The notes under the pieces are model-generated. The model was not told where the DNA came from, did no database searches, and worked only from the letters and a program-made list of their open reading frames with translations. Position numbers and translations under genes: made by a program. A stretch of 64,000 nt of DNA from Neelides folsomi (Eukaryota; Arthropoda; Collembola; Neelipleona; Neelidae): positions 184,851-248,850 of the forward strand of contig JAQGBZ010000055.1 of assembly GCA_034687125.1 (NCBI GenBank), written 5' to 3'. This document shows positions 22,501 to 36,400 of this stretch, one piece after another; within the stretch, counting starts at the first letter, position 1; the number at the start of each line of letters is the position of its first letter.

Positions 22501-25500
22501 ATGTCGAACCTAAATTATGAACTTGAAACTCCCTTTCTGTCACTCCCATCGGAGGTAAGATAAATAGCCAATTACGTTTTTATTATAATAACATAAATAT
22601 TTATTGTCGAATTACGTCAAAAGTCAGAAGTTATTAATTGCATATTAATAATGGATCATTTAATAACTTTAAATTATACCAATTAATGAAATTAATATTT
22701 TATTGTTAGATTTGGGAAATGATTCTTGAATACGTTGACCAAAACGATCGCATTAAACATCGATTAGTTTGTAAAAAGTGGAAAGATCTCATCGACACCC
22801 ATTCGACTTTCAGGTAATATTTTTTCCAATCCAAATGAGTAAAACTATTTATTTTTATAGAATATTATTTATTTATTACATAGCAGAAGTAATTAACAAA
22901 TAAGTACTTTTTGAGTACTTCCTTGATTAATTTATTATTATTTTAACCAGACAATTTTTAAATTAAAAAGGCTTTAAACTACAATAATTTTGCTAAATTT
23001 CTTTAAATTTTCTATTTTAGAATTTCACTTCGTGAAGAAATGAATCATTTAGAGCGGATAGGAAATCTCCGAATTCGCTCTTTGGAGCTCATTGGTCTCA
23101 AAACTCCCAAAAATCTCACACTTCGCCACCCCGGACTTTTACGTCAATTGACAGTTGGATCATATACGTATTGGAAAGCTCTCAGCCCACTCCTCGGAAA
23201 GAACATCGAAGAACTCGCCATTTTCGCAACCCTCAAAAGTGACAAATCCCTTGCCATAGACGACTCCTCCACAGACGAAGACATCAATGAAAGTTTAAAA
23301 GGAAGCCTATCAAATCTAAAGCACATTAATTTGGGTTTCCATTTCTTCGGAGATCGGGGTCCCAAAGACGAGAGCACATCATTTCAAAGGCTGATTGGAA
23401 ATCCCATTGTCACTTTTCCGGCCGTTTCGTCTCTCACCGTCTCCTTTACTTTATCCGAGACAGAATGGATTTTATTTTTGGCCTTCCTCAAGAGGCACAA
23501 TGGGACTTTACGAAGGCTGAATCTCAATTCTCCGTGCTTTGGAACTACGACGCAAGTTTTGGAGGATCCGTGTCTTACCCTCAAATCCCTCACGGTCGCT
23601 TCTTTAGGAGGAAGTTGCAAAGGGTGCAAAAGAGAGGTAATTTGAATTCATTTTTATTAACCCTTTTCATCTCACTCATCATTCAGAGAATCAGAGATTG
23701 AGAAATGGAGATAATCAGGAGCTTATTCTTTTTATGATTCCCAAATGCACCGTTAAGCTTCTTCAAATATCAATTGAGGTTATCCTTATTATAATCTTCA
23801 AGTGTCTTTATTCTCTTTATAGCCATACACCCATACCTAATAATAACAAGTTCATTTAGGGTCAATGGTCAATATTGTTTACTAGCATCATCATTTCTTC
23901 ATCTACATAGAATATCTCCTTCATCTCATTTAACTATTATGTTAGCTCTATTTTAATATACAAAACATACTTCCTTGAAATCGTATTACAAAGAACCTTT
24001 TATTATATTTGAATCTACAGTAAAAATCTCAAACATATTTACTTTATTAATTTTAATGTCCGCACAGAATCATTTTTAGCCATACTGGCACATTAAGAAT
24101 GGTTTAAATAGGGCTTAATTGTATAGGTAAATAATAAATAAATGAATGTTTTGAACTTGCATTTATGAAATTGCATAAGTTGTATTGTTATAAAGTGTAA
24201 AGTGAACTAACATGTCTCTGTGTTGTCTGTGCAGGGTGAGATTCAAAGCATTGAATTCACCTTTGTAAAGGTTTGATGAGCAAAGAAGGAAGGCATAGTT
24301 TTTTGCTAATTGGAAATGAACGGATTTTCTAATTTTTCTACAACATGAGTGAGTTGAGTGCGTAAGTAGAGGTTAAGAGATAAGGAACTTTTACACACAC
24401 ACATCCTCACACATTACACACCTGCACGTTACTATCAGTCTCGTTTAGATACCCCGAGAGTTGTTCCGTATGGTCCTTACTGGTTCTCTATGTTCCTAAC
24501 CCGTTAAAATTGTGGATGTTACGGTTGATGGGCCTGTACCGTATAAAAAGATGGAGCGATGCGAAGAGCACCAAAGGCCATATTATTTTTCTACTGCATA
24601 GAGACCTTAAATCTACATCATCCACATCATCACCTGTGCAGACTTCTGCAGAATTGAGTTGTAGAATCGACTCATCGAGTTATAGAATTGAATTTTAAAG
24701 AATAGTCGTAATAGAGTATTTTATACATAACATCCTACATATGCATAATATAGAATAGAATTGGAAAAGAGTGAATAGACGGGATATTCAAAGTGAATAA
24801 AAGGAATAGGCTTTTATGGGATAGACTTTTTTGTATAATGGGATGATGGTAGGTTGGATGATGGGATCTATACTATAGGATCTATAGACATAAAGGCATG
24901 AAGAATAGAAGTATGGAGATCATTATGGAAATGGAGGTGTTGTGGACTGGAGGTGCTGACTGACTGACTGACTGAATGTGTGAGTTTTTGGTGTGATGAT
25001 GAGTCTCCTAACTCTCCTGAGTGGAGAAGAGAGTGATGATTCACACAAATATTATTATTCATGCAGGGAAATTCCCTTCGTTGTCCATTCTTCTAATGGG
25101 AAATAATCGAGGAATCAATAAAGCCGAGTTCTTTCAATTTGTTTGCTTTGCCTTCACTCACACGAAGTCCTGGGCTTTTTTTTTGATCAATTTCCACGTA
25201 GGTAGGAGGCTTTATTTTTCTTAGAACTCTACAACCTACAACTACGATGCACAACCAACACGACAAAATTATCACTCATTCCATTTATACTAATTTAAGA
25301 ACCTTTCTAGATAGCTCTATTTACTACAACTTGTTTTTTACCATCACATTTTTATGCGTTCATATTATTGATAAGTTGATATTAGATTCAATTGACGGGA
25401 TATTGCATATATTCATTATATTTTCAATAATAAATGAGCTAAATGAATTTGGGTTTGGGGCCTTTGGAAGTATATATTAAATTAATGAGTTTGGAGTCTT

Positions 25501-26771
25501 TGGGTGTATTAATAGGACGAGTGAAGTCTTGAGTGTATTGAAAAATTGAGATCAGATTAAATGACTCTTTTGTGTTTGTATTTTGATTGGTCCTATGAGT
25601 GCGTGTTTTTATATTAGTTCAATTTTTAATATTTTTAAAAGGAGGATGGGGATTATTAGTACAGAGAAGTGGAATGGAAAAGGGGCTCAGGCTTTACTCT
25701 TATACTATGAATATGAATGCTGACGAAGCGGGTATTCTTTAGGGGCATTTGGTTGAGAAATGGGGCATTTCCGGGGACTGGGCTCTTCCCATACCTGTAA
25801 TATTCTCTCCATTCTCTCATTTCGAATCTACAATGTGGCCGTGCTCTTGTAGAGCATTTATGCTTGGCTGGTTGGTTATCGTGAAATGTAGAAAATACTT
25901 GGATGATATACATATATTGAGATATGGTACATATTATATAGCTGGCATCGTAATTGTATTTTGTAGGTTTTGTAGGACAGGGGAGATGGGCGCACATGGG
26001 CTTCTTTGCTGGGTGGTTCAATAAAAGTTGGATGGAAATGTGGGAAGATGAGGAGAGAGGAATTGAAGTGGGAAATTTTAATGGTGTCTTTTGCAGGAAC
26101 TGTGGAATATCCTCTTGACCTCATCCACCGCCCTCGAAGAGGTCGATGTGGAGTACGAGGGGCTCCACTTTGACACGGTCACAACTCTCGTTCAACAGAA
26201 TTCTCGAACATTGGTGAATTTGTCCCTCCGGGCCCTCGCCCTGGACCCGATGCGATGGGAGGATCGGGAGTCGATCGAAGGGGATTTATTTGCCCAAGCC
26301 ACTCGTCTCTCGTCGCTCAATTTGTCAGCTCGCCCTTCAGCCTTTGCCCTCATCCGCCCTACCCTCATCATCCACGCCGTGAACCCGCCGATCCGAGGAG
26401 AAGAATGGTGCGAGAGCGGATTCCGTCGTATTTCCAGTCTCCCCTCCTCCCTCACCCACTTCTCTTTGGCTAACCTCCCGCTGGTTGAAGAGGAAATTGC
26501 GGAACTGCCCGGAACCTGCCCGCGTCTCCGGACGGTCTGTTTCAAGAATGCCCTTCCCAAGACCACGGAGGTCATTGTGAGGCTGCTCGCGGGGCTGGGC
26601 GAGGTGCGGAGGTTGGAAGTGAGCTCTGAATCGATTCCAGAGGGGCCGAGATGGGAGGAAGTGAAGGCGGCCACCGCCCCTGCTTACGACCCTTGCACCC
26701 TCAACTGGGTCTTTTCCTTCGAGCAGAGCGGAGATGGAAGGCGAGCTGGGGAATCCCTTTTGCCATTATGA
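22501..26771 (+). CDS. F-box protein with C-terminal LRR-like region
   Basis: This is probably a substrate receptor of an SCF ubiquitin ligase; the substrate is unknown. Four exons join in phase to 482 residues: 22501-22554, 22710-22813, 23021-23636 and 26097-26771. An F-box covers about residues 13-52 (FLSLPSEIWEMILEYVDQ...HRLVCKKWKDLIDTH). The rest alternates Leu-rich segments with spacing like degenerate leucine-rich repeats (for example LRQLTVGSYTYWKAL, TLRRLNLNSP, LVNLSLRALAL, LSSLNLSARP, LTHFSLANLPL). I do not recognise a named orthologue. The last intron is 2.46 kb, far longer than the others. The last exon is much more GC-rich than the first three, marking a change in base composition that continues into the next gene. 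Confidence 0.82.
23637..26096 (+). other. 2.46-kb last intron of the F-box gene
   Basis: The intron is AT-rich and has no supported gene. It contains an imperfect palindrome at 24235-24261 (GGTGAGATTCAA paired with TTGAATTCACC), a CA-rich patch near 24395-24430 and a short (TGAC)n run at 24957-24975. Open frames such as 25749-26024 lack any recognisable domain. Confidence 0.5.
24957..24975. repeat. (TGAC)n microsatellite
   Basis: Nearly five units of TGAC lie in the long intron of the F-box gene. Confidence 0.8.
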
Positions 26772-27409
26772 TCATCCTCAACCACGTCCTCGGCCGCGAT
26801 CTCGAGGGAATTTTCCCATAAAGAGTTCTCCAAAAAAGGATGATGAATCCCGGAGGTGGCCCACATCACGTGACCAGCTGAGGATCGAGCTCGAGGTGGG
26901 AAGGACGTGGGCGGAAGATCTCTGGTCGCCATGGGGACGGAATCCTCCCCGGCAGATGTCGAAGGGGTTTCTCCCATTCATCTCTCGAGTGGAGTCGTAT
27001 GCGGAGTCGTATCATCGTGGAATAAAAAGTTGGTGTGGACTGGGAACTGCGTAGCATCTTTGTCCCCCGAACTTCCCCGGGCGAAGGGAGGCATTCAATA
27101 GGCGCATCCAACACAATGCGGGACAATGGGAAGGGGATAGGCCCATGGGTCGGGGGCGGCAGGGGACGGGGCGGAGTGGGGGGCCGTAGCGGGTCACGGA
27201 GTCGAGGCAGAATTCCGGAGTGGGGGCGGGAGGAGGGGCCGGCCGCCGGGGGCCGTTTCCTTCCCAGCCACGCTCAGTTTATCCCCAGCGCCAGCGGACA
27301 TCGGAGGTGACTGCACCACTCCTCACCGACTACATGGGATCGGGGTTCCGGGGTTCCGAGGACGAACCCGCCGCCCCCGCCACCTCCCCCATCTCCTCCT
27401 GAGACGGAG
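26772..27409 (+). promoter_or_regulatory. GC-rich upstream region / 5' leader of the SPEN gene
   Basis: This 640-bp GC- and CpG-rich region between the F-box stop codon and the SPEN start codon has open frames on both strands that do not resemble proteins. It contains a CACGTG core near 26869. It is the likely promoter and 5' untranslated region of SPEN and must also hold the F-box 3' end. Confidence 0.5.
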
Positions 27410-30400
27410 ATGGTAAGGGAAACGAGGCATCTTTGTATTGGGAACATCCCTGAGAACGTCCGCGAGGACCAGATCCGCGATCTATTCCAGAGGTAAGCTA
27501 AGCTGTTGGCGGGTCTTTCCCGCGGGTGTGGGACCGGGTTGGGGGTCGGAGGAGCGGCGGGAGCTGGATTGGCGGGTGTTGGGGAGATCCCTCTTTGTGC
27601 CCATCCGCCCATCCCTTGAACCAAGTGGACCCGGCCGGAGGAGCAGGGAGAGTCCACCAGGACGAGGGAGGGTAGGAAGGGGGCGTGGCTCTGTATCTCT
27701 CGCCTGACCCACTCTTTCCACCCTCATCATCGACTTTGTTTTAGACACGGGCGGGTGCAGAGCGTGAAGTTGTTTGGCGGGGCGGGCGGGAATGGTGTCC
27801 GCTCCAAAAGCGCCACCGTGGCCTTCATTGACATCCGGTCTGCGAGCAAGGCGCTCCGGGGTATCCATTCCCTCTCCGGCCACCCGCTCCACATCACGTA
27901 CCACGAGCCCCAACAACCGGCCCGCCAAACCAGCCCTCCCATCACAGAGGCCCTGGAGGAGACGCAGTCTAGTCACATCAAGGCCCGCTTCTTCCCGCCG
28001 CCCTTCGACGACCACCCCTCTCCCCGGCACCCGCAACCCTCCCCCTGCCAGGAACCCACCCAAGAAAGCCGGAACTCCCGCTCCCCAAACGGAGTTAGAA
28101 GGCACAAGTCCAGGTGAGATCCACTCACCCAAGCCCCCCACACACCTTGGCTCGACCGTTGGGACATGGGACAAATCGGAGTATTAAATGGATGAGTTGT
28201 AGACTTGCTCAGGGAATGATGTTCGAGATGGGATGATTGCGAGGGAGGAAACTCATTATGTCATCAATCCAAAGCTTGTAAACCAGCTTAGAGTATGATT
28301 CAAAGACAGGTCTTGTCTGTCTTTCAAACATGGTCTTGGATAGTTTCTTTTTTATAGCCATGAGGGGAGACATGAGTTGAGGAGCATCGGGGGAAGTGGG
28401 GAGCACCGCGGGGGAAAAGCGGGCTGGATCGGGGTGAGTTGGGAACACCGCGGGGGTAGCGGGTTGGCACCCGGGTGATTGCCAAGCACCGAAACTCATA
28501 TTTTCAGACTCATGTATGCACACTCATATTACTTGAGGTGTATTATTAAAAGAAGTTATATATCAGACCATGTTTCAAAGGCTTTTGTATATAAATGTAC
28601 AAGGGATCTAATTGTCTTTGAGATTTACACAGAGCTGGTTTACTCCAGCCGAAATTAAATAAATCCCCCAGAGCCAAGTGGTGAGGGCGGGGAAGTGGAA
28701 GGGGAATCCATTTATTTTAAAATCCCGTTTCCTTTCCTTTAGATCCGTGAGTGAATCCGGGAGTTCAGAAGGAGGGAGCAGCGGGGAACGGAGCCGCAGC
28801 GGCTCCAGGTCTTCGGCCACGGCGAGCGTAAGCAGTGGGCGGTCCCGGTCGCCGGCTTCCAACCACGTACGAACCACCTCCAACAACACTACCAAAAACA
28901 ACAACAACCATGCCTTCGATCGGCGGAGACGGGAAGAGGGGCGACGGAGCAGTAGTTCCTCCGGGTCCAGCAGCCCCCGACGCTCCCATCCCCGATCCCC
29001 TGTTGACTCCTTTTCTCCGACGAGTGTAGTGGGGAGTCTAGGGACACTTGGGAGTGTGGGCGGGGTGGGGACCGGACCCGGGACCCGCCGTGGAAAGGGC
29101 GAACTTGAGGATCCAAGGATCAAATCGAGTGACTCTGGGCCACGACGAATTAGTGAATGTTGTGGAGACCCTGAAGGAGGTTCCACACCGTTGAGAGACG
29201 AACTCCCTGACCCTTCACCTGACCGCAAAGGCCCAGAAGGCCCCCTCAGTCTTCCCCTCCCTGAGTTTGCACGGACGAGCCGAGCGTTGAGCGTTTCCGG
29301 GAGTTGTCCACTTGTGTCCTCGTCCATTTCTTCTCTCCCTTCGACGCCGCCTGTTCTCACAGCCGCCACGGCCACGACCTCTCATCATCATCATCACAGC
29401 AGCCACCATCACACCAATAGCAATTGCACCACTCCGAGTATCCCTTCATCCTCTTCCAGTTCTTCAGTGATTGGGTTGAGTTTGTCCACTTCTGCCGTCT
29501 CATCCTTCCTTATTACCGGAGTTCCGGGGCTAAATTGCGGCGGCGGAGCCACCACGCCCTCAAGTTCTTGTGTTCCCTCCGTCTCTTCTGAACCATCAGT
29601 GGCAGACGATGATGATAGTAAGAGTTCTGACTCTGGTGGCTTGAGCCCAAAGTTCTACGAGGAAGGAGAAATTTTGGACAAAAGGATTCAACAATTGTAT
29701 GAGAAGTATGATAATTGGAGTGTTGTACGTGGGACACGAAGTGTTTCTGAAAGCCTGGAAGGACTTTCAAGATTTGCCCCCCTTGCCCGCCATCGACTAT
29801 TGGACCTTGATGAACTCCGGGCCCAACCGTCGGATATTTTCAAAACCGTGGCATCCAAAAAATCCATTTTTGACGAGGACTCAAAAAGACTGGAGAACTT
29901 TGGGGAAAAATATGAAGCTAAGGTTGGGAATTGGCGGATGAACTTGACAAGGTCTTTTTCCACCTCGGCAGCCCCGTCGATCATCAACAACTCCACGTCG
30001 GCGGCGGCAATGTGGGCTAAAGCAGCCATGGCCCAAGTTTGCCCGCCATCCCCGAGCGACTCATTCAAAGCACCCCCGAAGACACCCGACATCCAATCTC
30101 CTAGAGTTGTTTCTCTTACATCTAGAGAAGAAATGCAAAGAGGTAAGCTTTTTTTGAATATAATTAACGTTTTTTCATTTTTTGAAAATTTTTTAATATT
30201 TTTTTTTGATATTTTGATATTTAAATTGAGAATAAGCTTTTGAATTATTTATTATTGTCTGTGATTTGTGGATCGATTTAATCGATTTTTAATTAAATCG
30301 GAGTGGGAGTTTTATGCGATTTTATTCAATTTTGATATTAATTGTTGCGTATTTAATTTTTAGATGGTTTGAGTGGTGGAGCTCAAGGTGGTCGAGTTGG

Positions 30401-33400
30401 AATGGGTATTGTACGATCGGGTAGTTTGAAAATGGAAGTTCCTTGGCAGAAAGAGCGTCAGAAGAGTCCAGAAAAGAAGAAGGGTCCTCCTCCGCGGATC
30501 TCACCTCCACGCCCCGTCGAACGTTCTGTGAGCCTCGACTGCGTGAGGAAGGCGGAGAATCTTCTGTCCCAACGACGGACGTCCTCTGACTCCCAACGTA
30601 ATTCCCCTACAAAGGAAAAGCGAAAGGAGGAGAAGATCCGAAAAGACCCGCCACCACCACCAACGCCTATCACCAATTCAGTTGTTGACCCTCTCCGACC
30701 CGATTCCACCACCACCACTTCCATAGCTCTTCCAAAAGACCCAACCAAACCAACTCCTGATTCATCCTCTGTTTTCACTGGTCTCAAAGAACGGTTGGAT
30801 CGTGAGGGAGTTTCTAATCTACGAAGCCCCTCAGTGACCACTCCAACAACTACAACAAACACTGGGGGGACAAATGTTAAAGATGTATCACATTTACCTT
30901 CCTCATCCAATCTCTTAATCCTCCATAAAGATAGGCCTGATCTCTCCATTCATAACACCAAAAGTTTGAAGGCAGAGGTTCCGAGTTTGATCTCACCTTC
31001 CATTTCGAATTCCATTCTTACGAGTGGAAAAGAGCATCATTTTGTTAAAGACAAGGCAGTGCATGCAAGGCATTCAACTTCCGACTCGACCTCAAGTTCA
31101 AAGGACAAACATGACAAATTGGGTGATGTACAATCTTTGCTGCAAGTGAAGATGGAACCTGTGATTTCTACGCCACCGCTCAAAGAGAGGGAACATGTCA
31201 AAGAGCATGTGAAAGACCAGCATGGGAAGGAGAAAGAGCATGTAAAGGAAAGGCATTCGTCGTTGAGTCAAAAAGATAATGTGACCACAACGACGTTCCA
31301 ACATTTAAAGGAAAGACAGGAGTCATTCCATAAAGAAAAGGTCGAGTTAGGAAAGGAGGTGATTGGGGGGAAGGTTCATAATAATAATAATTATAATAAT
31401 ACGATAACTATATTCAATACGTCTATTACTACTACAACTACTTCTGCTACTACTACTACTACAATTGAATCTGGTCACAAAGATAAGCATGACAAGGAGG
31501 GGAAGGAAAGTAAAGAGAATTCCACCCATGTCCATCTCCAAATGAAAGAGAAGCATGATCATGGGAAGGAACACAAATCCTACGGAGACAAACTCCATCA
31601 TCACGATGGAGAAAAACATACCAAGCATGGTTTACATGAGAAACACGATGGGCCGGGATTGATAGGAAAAGATCGTCATGATTCGGTGTCTTCTGGGTCA
31701 TCGCATAAAGACTCGTCACATCGCCATCATGGACATCATAGTAAGACGAAACATGTTGATGAAGAGAGCGGGAGTGTTCGAAAGCATGAGGAGAGGAAAC
31801 TGCAGCATTCTCATTCCAAGCATGATGGAGAATCAGAAAAGGTAAAATCTAAACATTCTTCCACTTCTTCGGAGACTCTGGACGAGAAGACGAAGGCCAA
31901 ACATGTGGAGTTGTTTGGGGAGGAGACGACCAAGGCCAAGAAACACTCAGATCATTCAGACAAACCTACGTGGCATACGAAAGAGAAACATGATAAAGAA
32001 AAGCATGAGAAACACAATGAGAGTCATAATGAGGAAAAGAAGCACAAACTTTCAGAAAGTCATTCTGAAAAACACATGGAAAAACATTCAGAGAAGCAAC
32101 ATTCTGAAAAACATTCAGAGCGATCTGAAAGGAGCCGAAGCGGGAGTTTGAAATTAGAAACACCGACCGTCAACGTTCATAAAGACAAACACGACCATGG
32201 GCATTCAAAACATGAGGGAGTTCATTCAAATAAGGTGAAGTCTTCCATAGAACTTCTTCAGAGCAAGGAACGGAGTCACAATGAGAAGAAACGAGAAGGG
32301 AGTCACGGAAAGGATGGGAAAGATCGAATGAAGAAATCTGAACGAAAGAAGAAGGAGGAAAGGAGCGATGGAATAAAACAAACTCCTGAGATTTCTCTCC
32401 CTCAGAAAGAGAAGAAAGAGAGGTTGGAAAAGGTCAAGAGACGTCTCAGCTCACATGATACGGATCCTGGAAGTGGTGAGTTGGATTTATTTATATTATT
32501 TTAATAAGCTTTTATTGATTTTTGACATCACGAGGAGTTTTACTCTTGAGATATGGATTATTTGAAGAGGAATATTTAAACTATTGAATTTTTATTAAAA
32601 TTTTTGTTATAATTCGATAAAAATTCGTAAATGTAAATGGATGGAAATTGAAAAATGTTTACTATATAGCTTTTTCATTTTTGAATTTTCAGAGAGTAGC
32701 AAAAAGGCTCGACTTGATAAATCAGAAAGCGAGAATGGCGATCGTAAATTGTCCATTGAGCGGAGAGACTCTAGGGAAAAGAAGAAGGCGAAACATGAGA
32801 AGAAGTCGTCAGAATCCGAGAAACGCCATTCCTCATCCCACTCGCGACATTCCGGGAAAAAGGATAAAAAGAGGGAGGAGTCTTCCGCTCGCGCTTCACC
32901 TGAAAAGAAGAAAAAGAAAGAGCGGATCAAGTCAGGAGAAAAGGGAGAAAAGTCGGAGAAGAAAAAGAAAGAGCCGAAAAAGACAAAAAGGATCATTGAT
33001 GACTCAGACACGACTGACCACTCAGGTTAATTGGATATTCTATTTTTATTTAAAATTAATTTAATACTTTAATTATAAAATTTAATTGCAATTTCAATTA
33101 TAACTTAATTTTTCCTTTGATTTTATAGAAGAAGAAAAACACCATTCTATATTTGAAGTTGTTGTGGACGAGTATGTGTCTATGTATGACAAAGTGAAGT
33201 CACGATCCAATCGAGCCTGCAAAAAAGTCCCTCCGCCTCCTTCTAAAGATGAGAAAAAGACTGACAAGACTCCTGACATTTTTGCTTCTTTGAAGAAATC
33301 AAGGTGAGTTTCCGTCTCTCAGCCTTTGGCTTTTGGTTCCTTTCAGTTTTTGAGTCTTTTGAGAAAGATTTTAATAATTAAATAAGGAGAAGTAGATAGA

Positions 33401-36400
33401 GTAGGAAAGAAATTATCATAATGATATTTTTTATATTCAATTTTTTGATTTATCCAATTTTGTAGAGCGAAGCGGGAAGAGAAGAAAAGATCCACATCGA
33501 TCGAAGAGTCATCCAAAATGTTCCCTTCTTCCTCATCTTCTGATGAAGAAATGGAAATTCGATCATCGTCTGAAGGAAAAAAGTCAGAGGAACCTCCTAC
33601 CAAGAAAATCCGCACAGACGAACAACGAATACTGAAGGAAAAGAAAATGAAAATTTACTCGTCCTCTTCCTCCTCATCGGATAAAGAGAGTTTGTCAAAT
33701 AAATCCAAATTATCCTCTAAGGATCAAAAAACATTTTTGATGAAGAAGAAATTGTTTGAGTCTTCGGACTCTGACGTCCCTCAACAACAACGGAAGGAGA
33801 AGCGGAAGAAGAAGAGCAGCAACTCAACCACCACTAGCTCGTCCAAACCGCCCAAAAGACCTGAACCTTCTAAGAGGGAATCTGGAAGTACGTTGGAGGC
33901 TCTGTTTGGCTACATGACCCCAACGGATTCTTCAGATGAAGATGAGCCGCAAATGCCAAGGCCAATCACACCCACAATCCATCGACCACTTAAAGCCGAG
34001 GGGAGTATGGAGAATAGGGAAATTGGGAATCGTGAACGAGAAATTACAAATAGAGACCGAGAGGTGCAAAATCGAGAGAAGGAAGTTCAAAGGGAAATTC
34101 AAAATAGAGATCGGGAAATTAGAGAGAAAGATGTTCACAATAAAGATCAGAGAGAAATTCCTAGGGAGATTCAGACAAGAGAACAGAGGGATATTCAGAA
34201 CCGAGACCGGGAAGTTCAGAATCGGGATCGAGAAAATCGGGATCGTGAAAATCGTGACCGAGAAAATCGAGATCGTGAAAACCGTGATCGAGAGGTTCAG
34301 AGAGAAATTCAAAATCGAGAGTTGAAAAAGAGCAGTAAAATGACTCCGGAAGGTTCTCCAACCCGACAACTCCCATCGGCAACTCCTTCTTCAAGCTCAT
34401 GGCGAGAAGGGGAGAAGAAGGCCAAAAAAAAGCGGGAAAAAGTTCGCGAATCGAGAGAAAGTCGCGAAAGCCGTCGTGGAACTGATCGAGAGGAATCCCG
34501 AGAAGGAAAAGAAAAGAAAAAGCGACATCGAGAGAAGCGGAAGGAACCAAAGAAGGTTGACGTCTCGGGGTTATTCCATTCACCTCCTCGAGACACGCCG
34601 GAAGAGTCAATGGAAATGGAGAAGGAAATTGAGCCAATGGATCGATTCTCAGACATCAAACGCGAACTCAAAATCCTCCCTCCGGTTGTCAAACGGGAAA
34701 TGGAAGTAGAGGACGAACTTCGACGACTCTTCTCATCAGAAGAAGACGAGCCGGCTGATGAATTGAAAAAACGGATTTCCGATGTAATCTGTGCCTCGGC
34801 CGAGGACGACGTGGACGTCTTACTCCAACAAAAAGAAGAGGATGAGAAGGAGAAACTCATGATTTTAGAGAATCAAGCTGCAGCTGCTGAGGAGCAAAAG
34901 AAAGAACAAGAAAAGGCTATTGAGAGTATTGTTTTGTTATCATCTCCACAGCCGCCTTCTCCTCCACCTCCAACAACTGCAGTTCCTCCTGTAATTGAAA
35001 AGAGCGAAATGGGGGAAGAAACAATTATCAGCCAGGAGGAGACGGAGGATGCTGTAGCAGCCCTTTTGGAAACATTGGGAGATGAAACACCGAGACCTTC
35101 CCAAGGAACTCATCCAGCATCTCCACCTACAATTAGCATCATTGAGGAATCTCAAACTGTTGTTGATCCTTCTTGGTATGATGATACAAAGAGTCCTAAA
35201 GATCTTGAGATTGATGAAGCAGCAATGGAACCTCCACCGCCAACACCGAGCCCCCCACCAGTCATTATTAAAGAATTTAAACAAGAAGGGACGGAGGACG
35301 TTTATGTGTTCCATGACAGCCCGGAGAAACTTGCCCCGCGATTGGCATCCCCGCCAACTAATAATGTTCCTGTTCCGATTGCTGTTGTTCCACCGGTTAT
35401 TTCACCAAAACTCCCGATTTCTACCATCCTTCCTATTGTGGTCACATCATCGACCACGATCCCATCTGCTACGGGAATCGTTCGGGAAGCTGTTTTGACC
35501 CCTGTGGTAACAGCCCCGCCACCGCCTGTGCAAATCTCTGTTGCATTGGATATGAAACCGATGGTCCAACCAGCTTTGATTATCTTTAAGAAGGAACTCA
35601 GCCCACCGAAGGAGAAAACTCCACCATTGGGTTCTTCAATTCCAATTCCGAATTTGCCATCAGTTGTGCAGAGTTCACTTCCGCCACCGGTTTTGCCTCC
35701 ACCTGTGAGAACCACAGTGGATGACACGATTGAAGACGTTGTAAGAAATGTAATCCCGAAGATTGAAACTCCACCACCCGCGATCATCTCACATTTACCG
35801 CCAATACAACCGATGACTCATTTACCACCACAATTACCGATTTCACACTTGGCTCCACAACAACCGATTTCACACCTACCGCCATTGCCGACTTCGAAGG
35901 CCTCTCATTCGCCAATTATCGCAGCTCATTCGCAACCTTTGCTTATTCAACATCCACAACCATCTTTGATCCAACATCCACAACCTTCGTTGATCCAACA
36001 TAGTTTGAACAGCAATGTGACCTTACCATCCCAATTGGTCATCCAATCAGTTGGGCAACCTGAGCGAAATCTTGAAAGACCACATGAACGAATTCCAATT
36101 GCGATTCACGACCACGCGGTCCATCCCATCCCCCTTGTCCAGCCTTCTAAACAGTCACCTTTAAGGGCGAGGTCGAGGAGTAGGGAAGAGGAAATGTCGT
36201 TGGTTGGAAGCAATCACAATAGCGAGAGCGAGAATGAGAGTCTTATCGATCCGAAAACCGGGCTTTTGGTTCCACGAGTGGCTGCCGAGGCTGGTGAGGA
36301 AGAATGGGAGGAACCCATTCCTCACATCTCCCTCCCGCAAATGACTCTCCAAACCCGGACGGCCGAAATTGTACGCGAGGAGCGGGCCATTAGCCCAAAG

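Noticed and set aside
27482-28174. 230-residue minus-strand ORF over SPEN exon 2
   Set aside because: Shadow frame of GC-rich coding sequence. The plus-strand frame has the RRM1 match.
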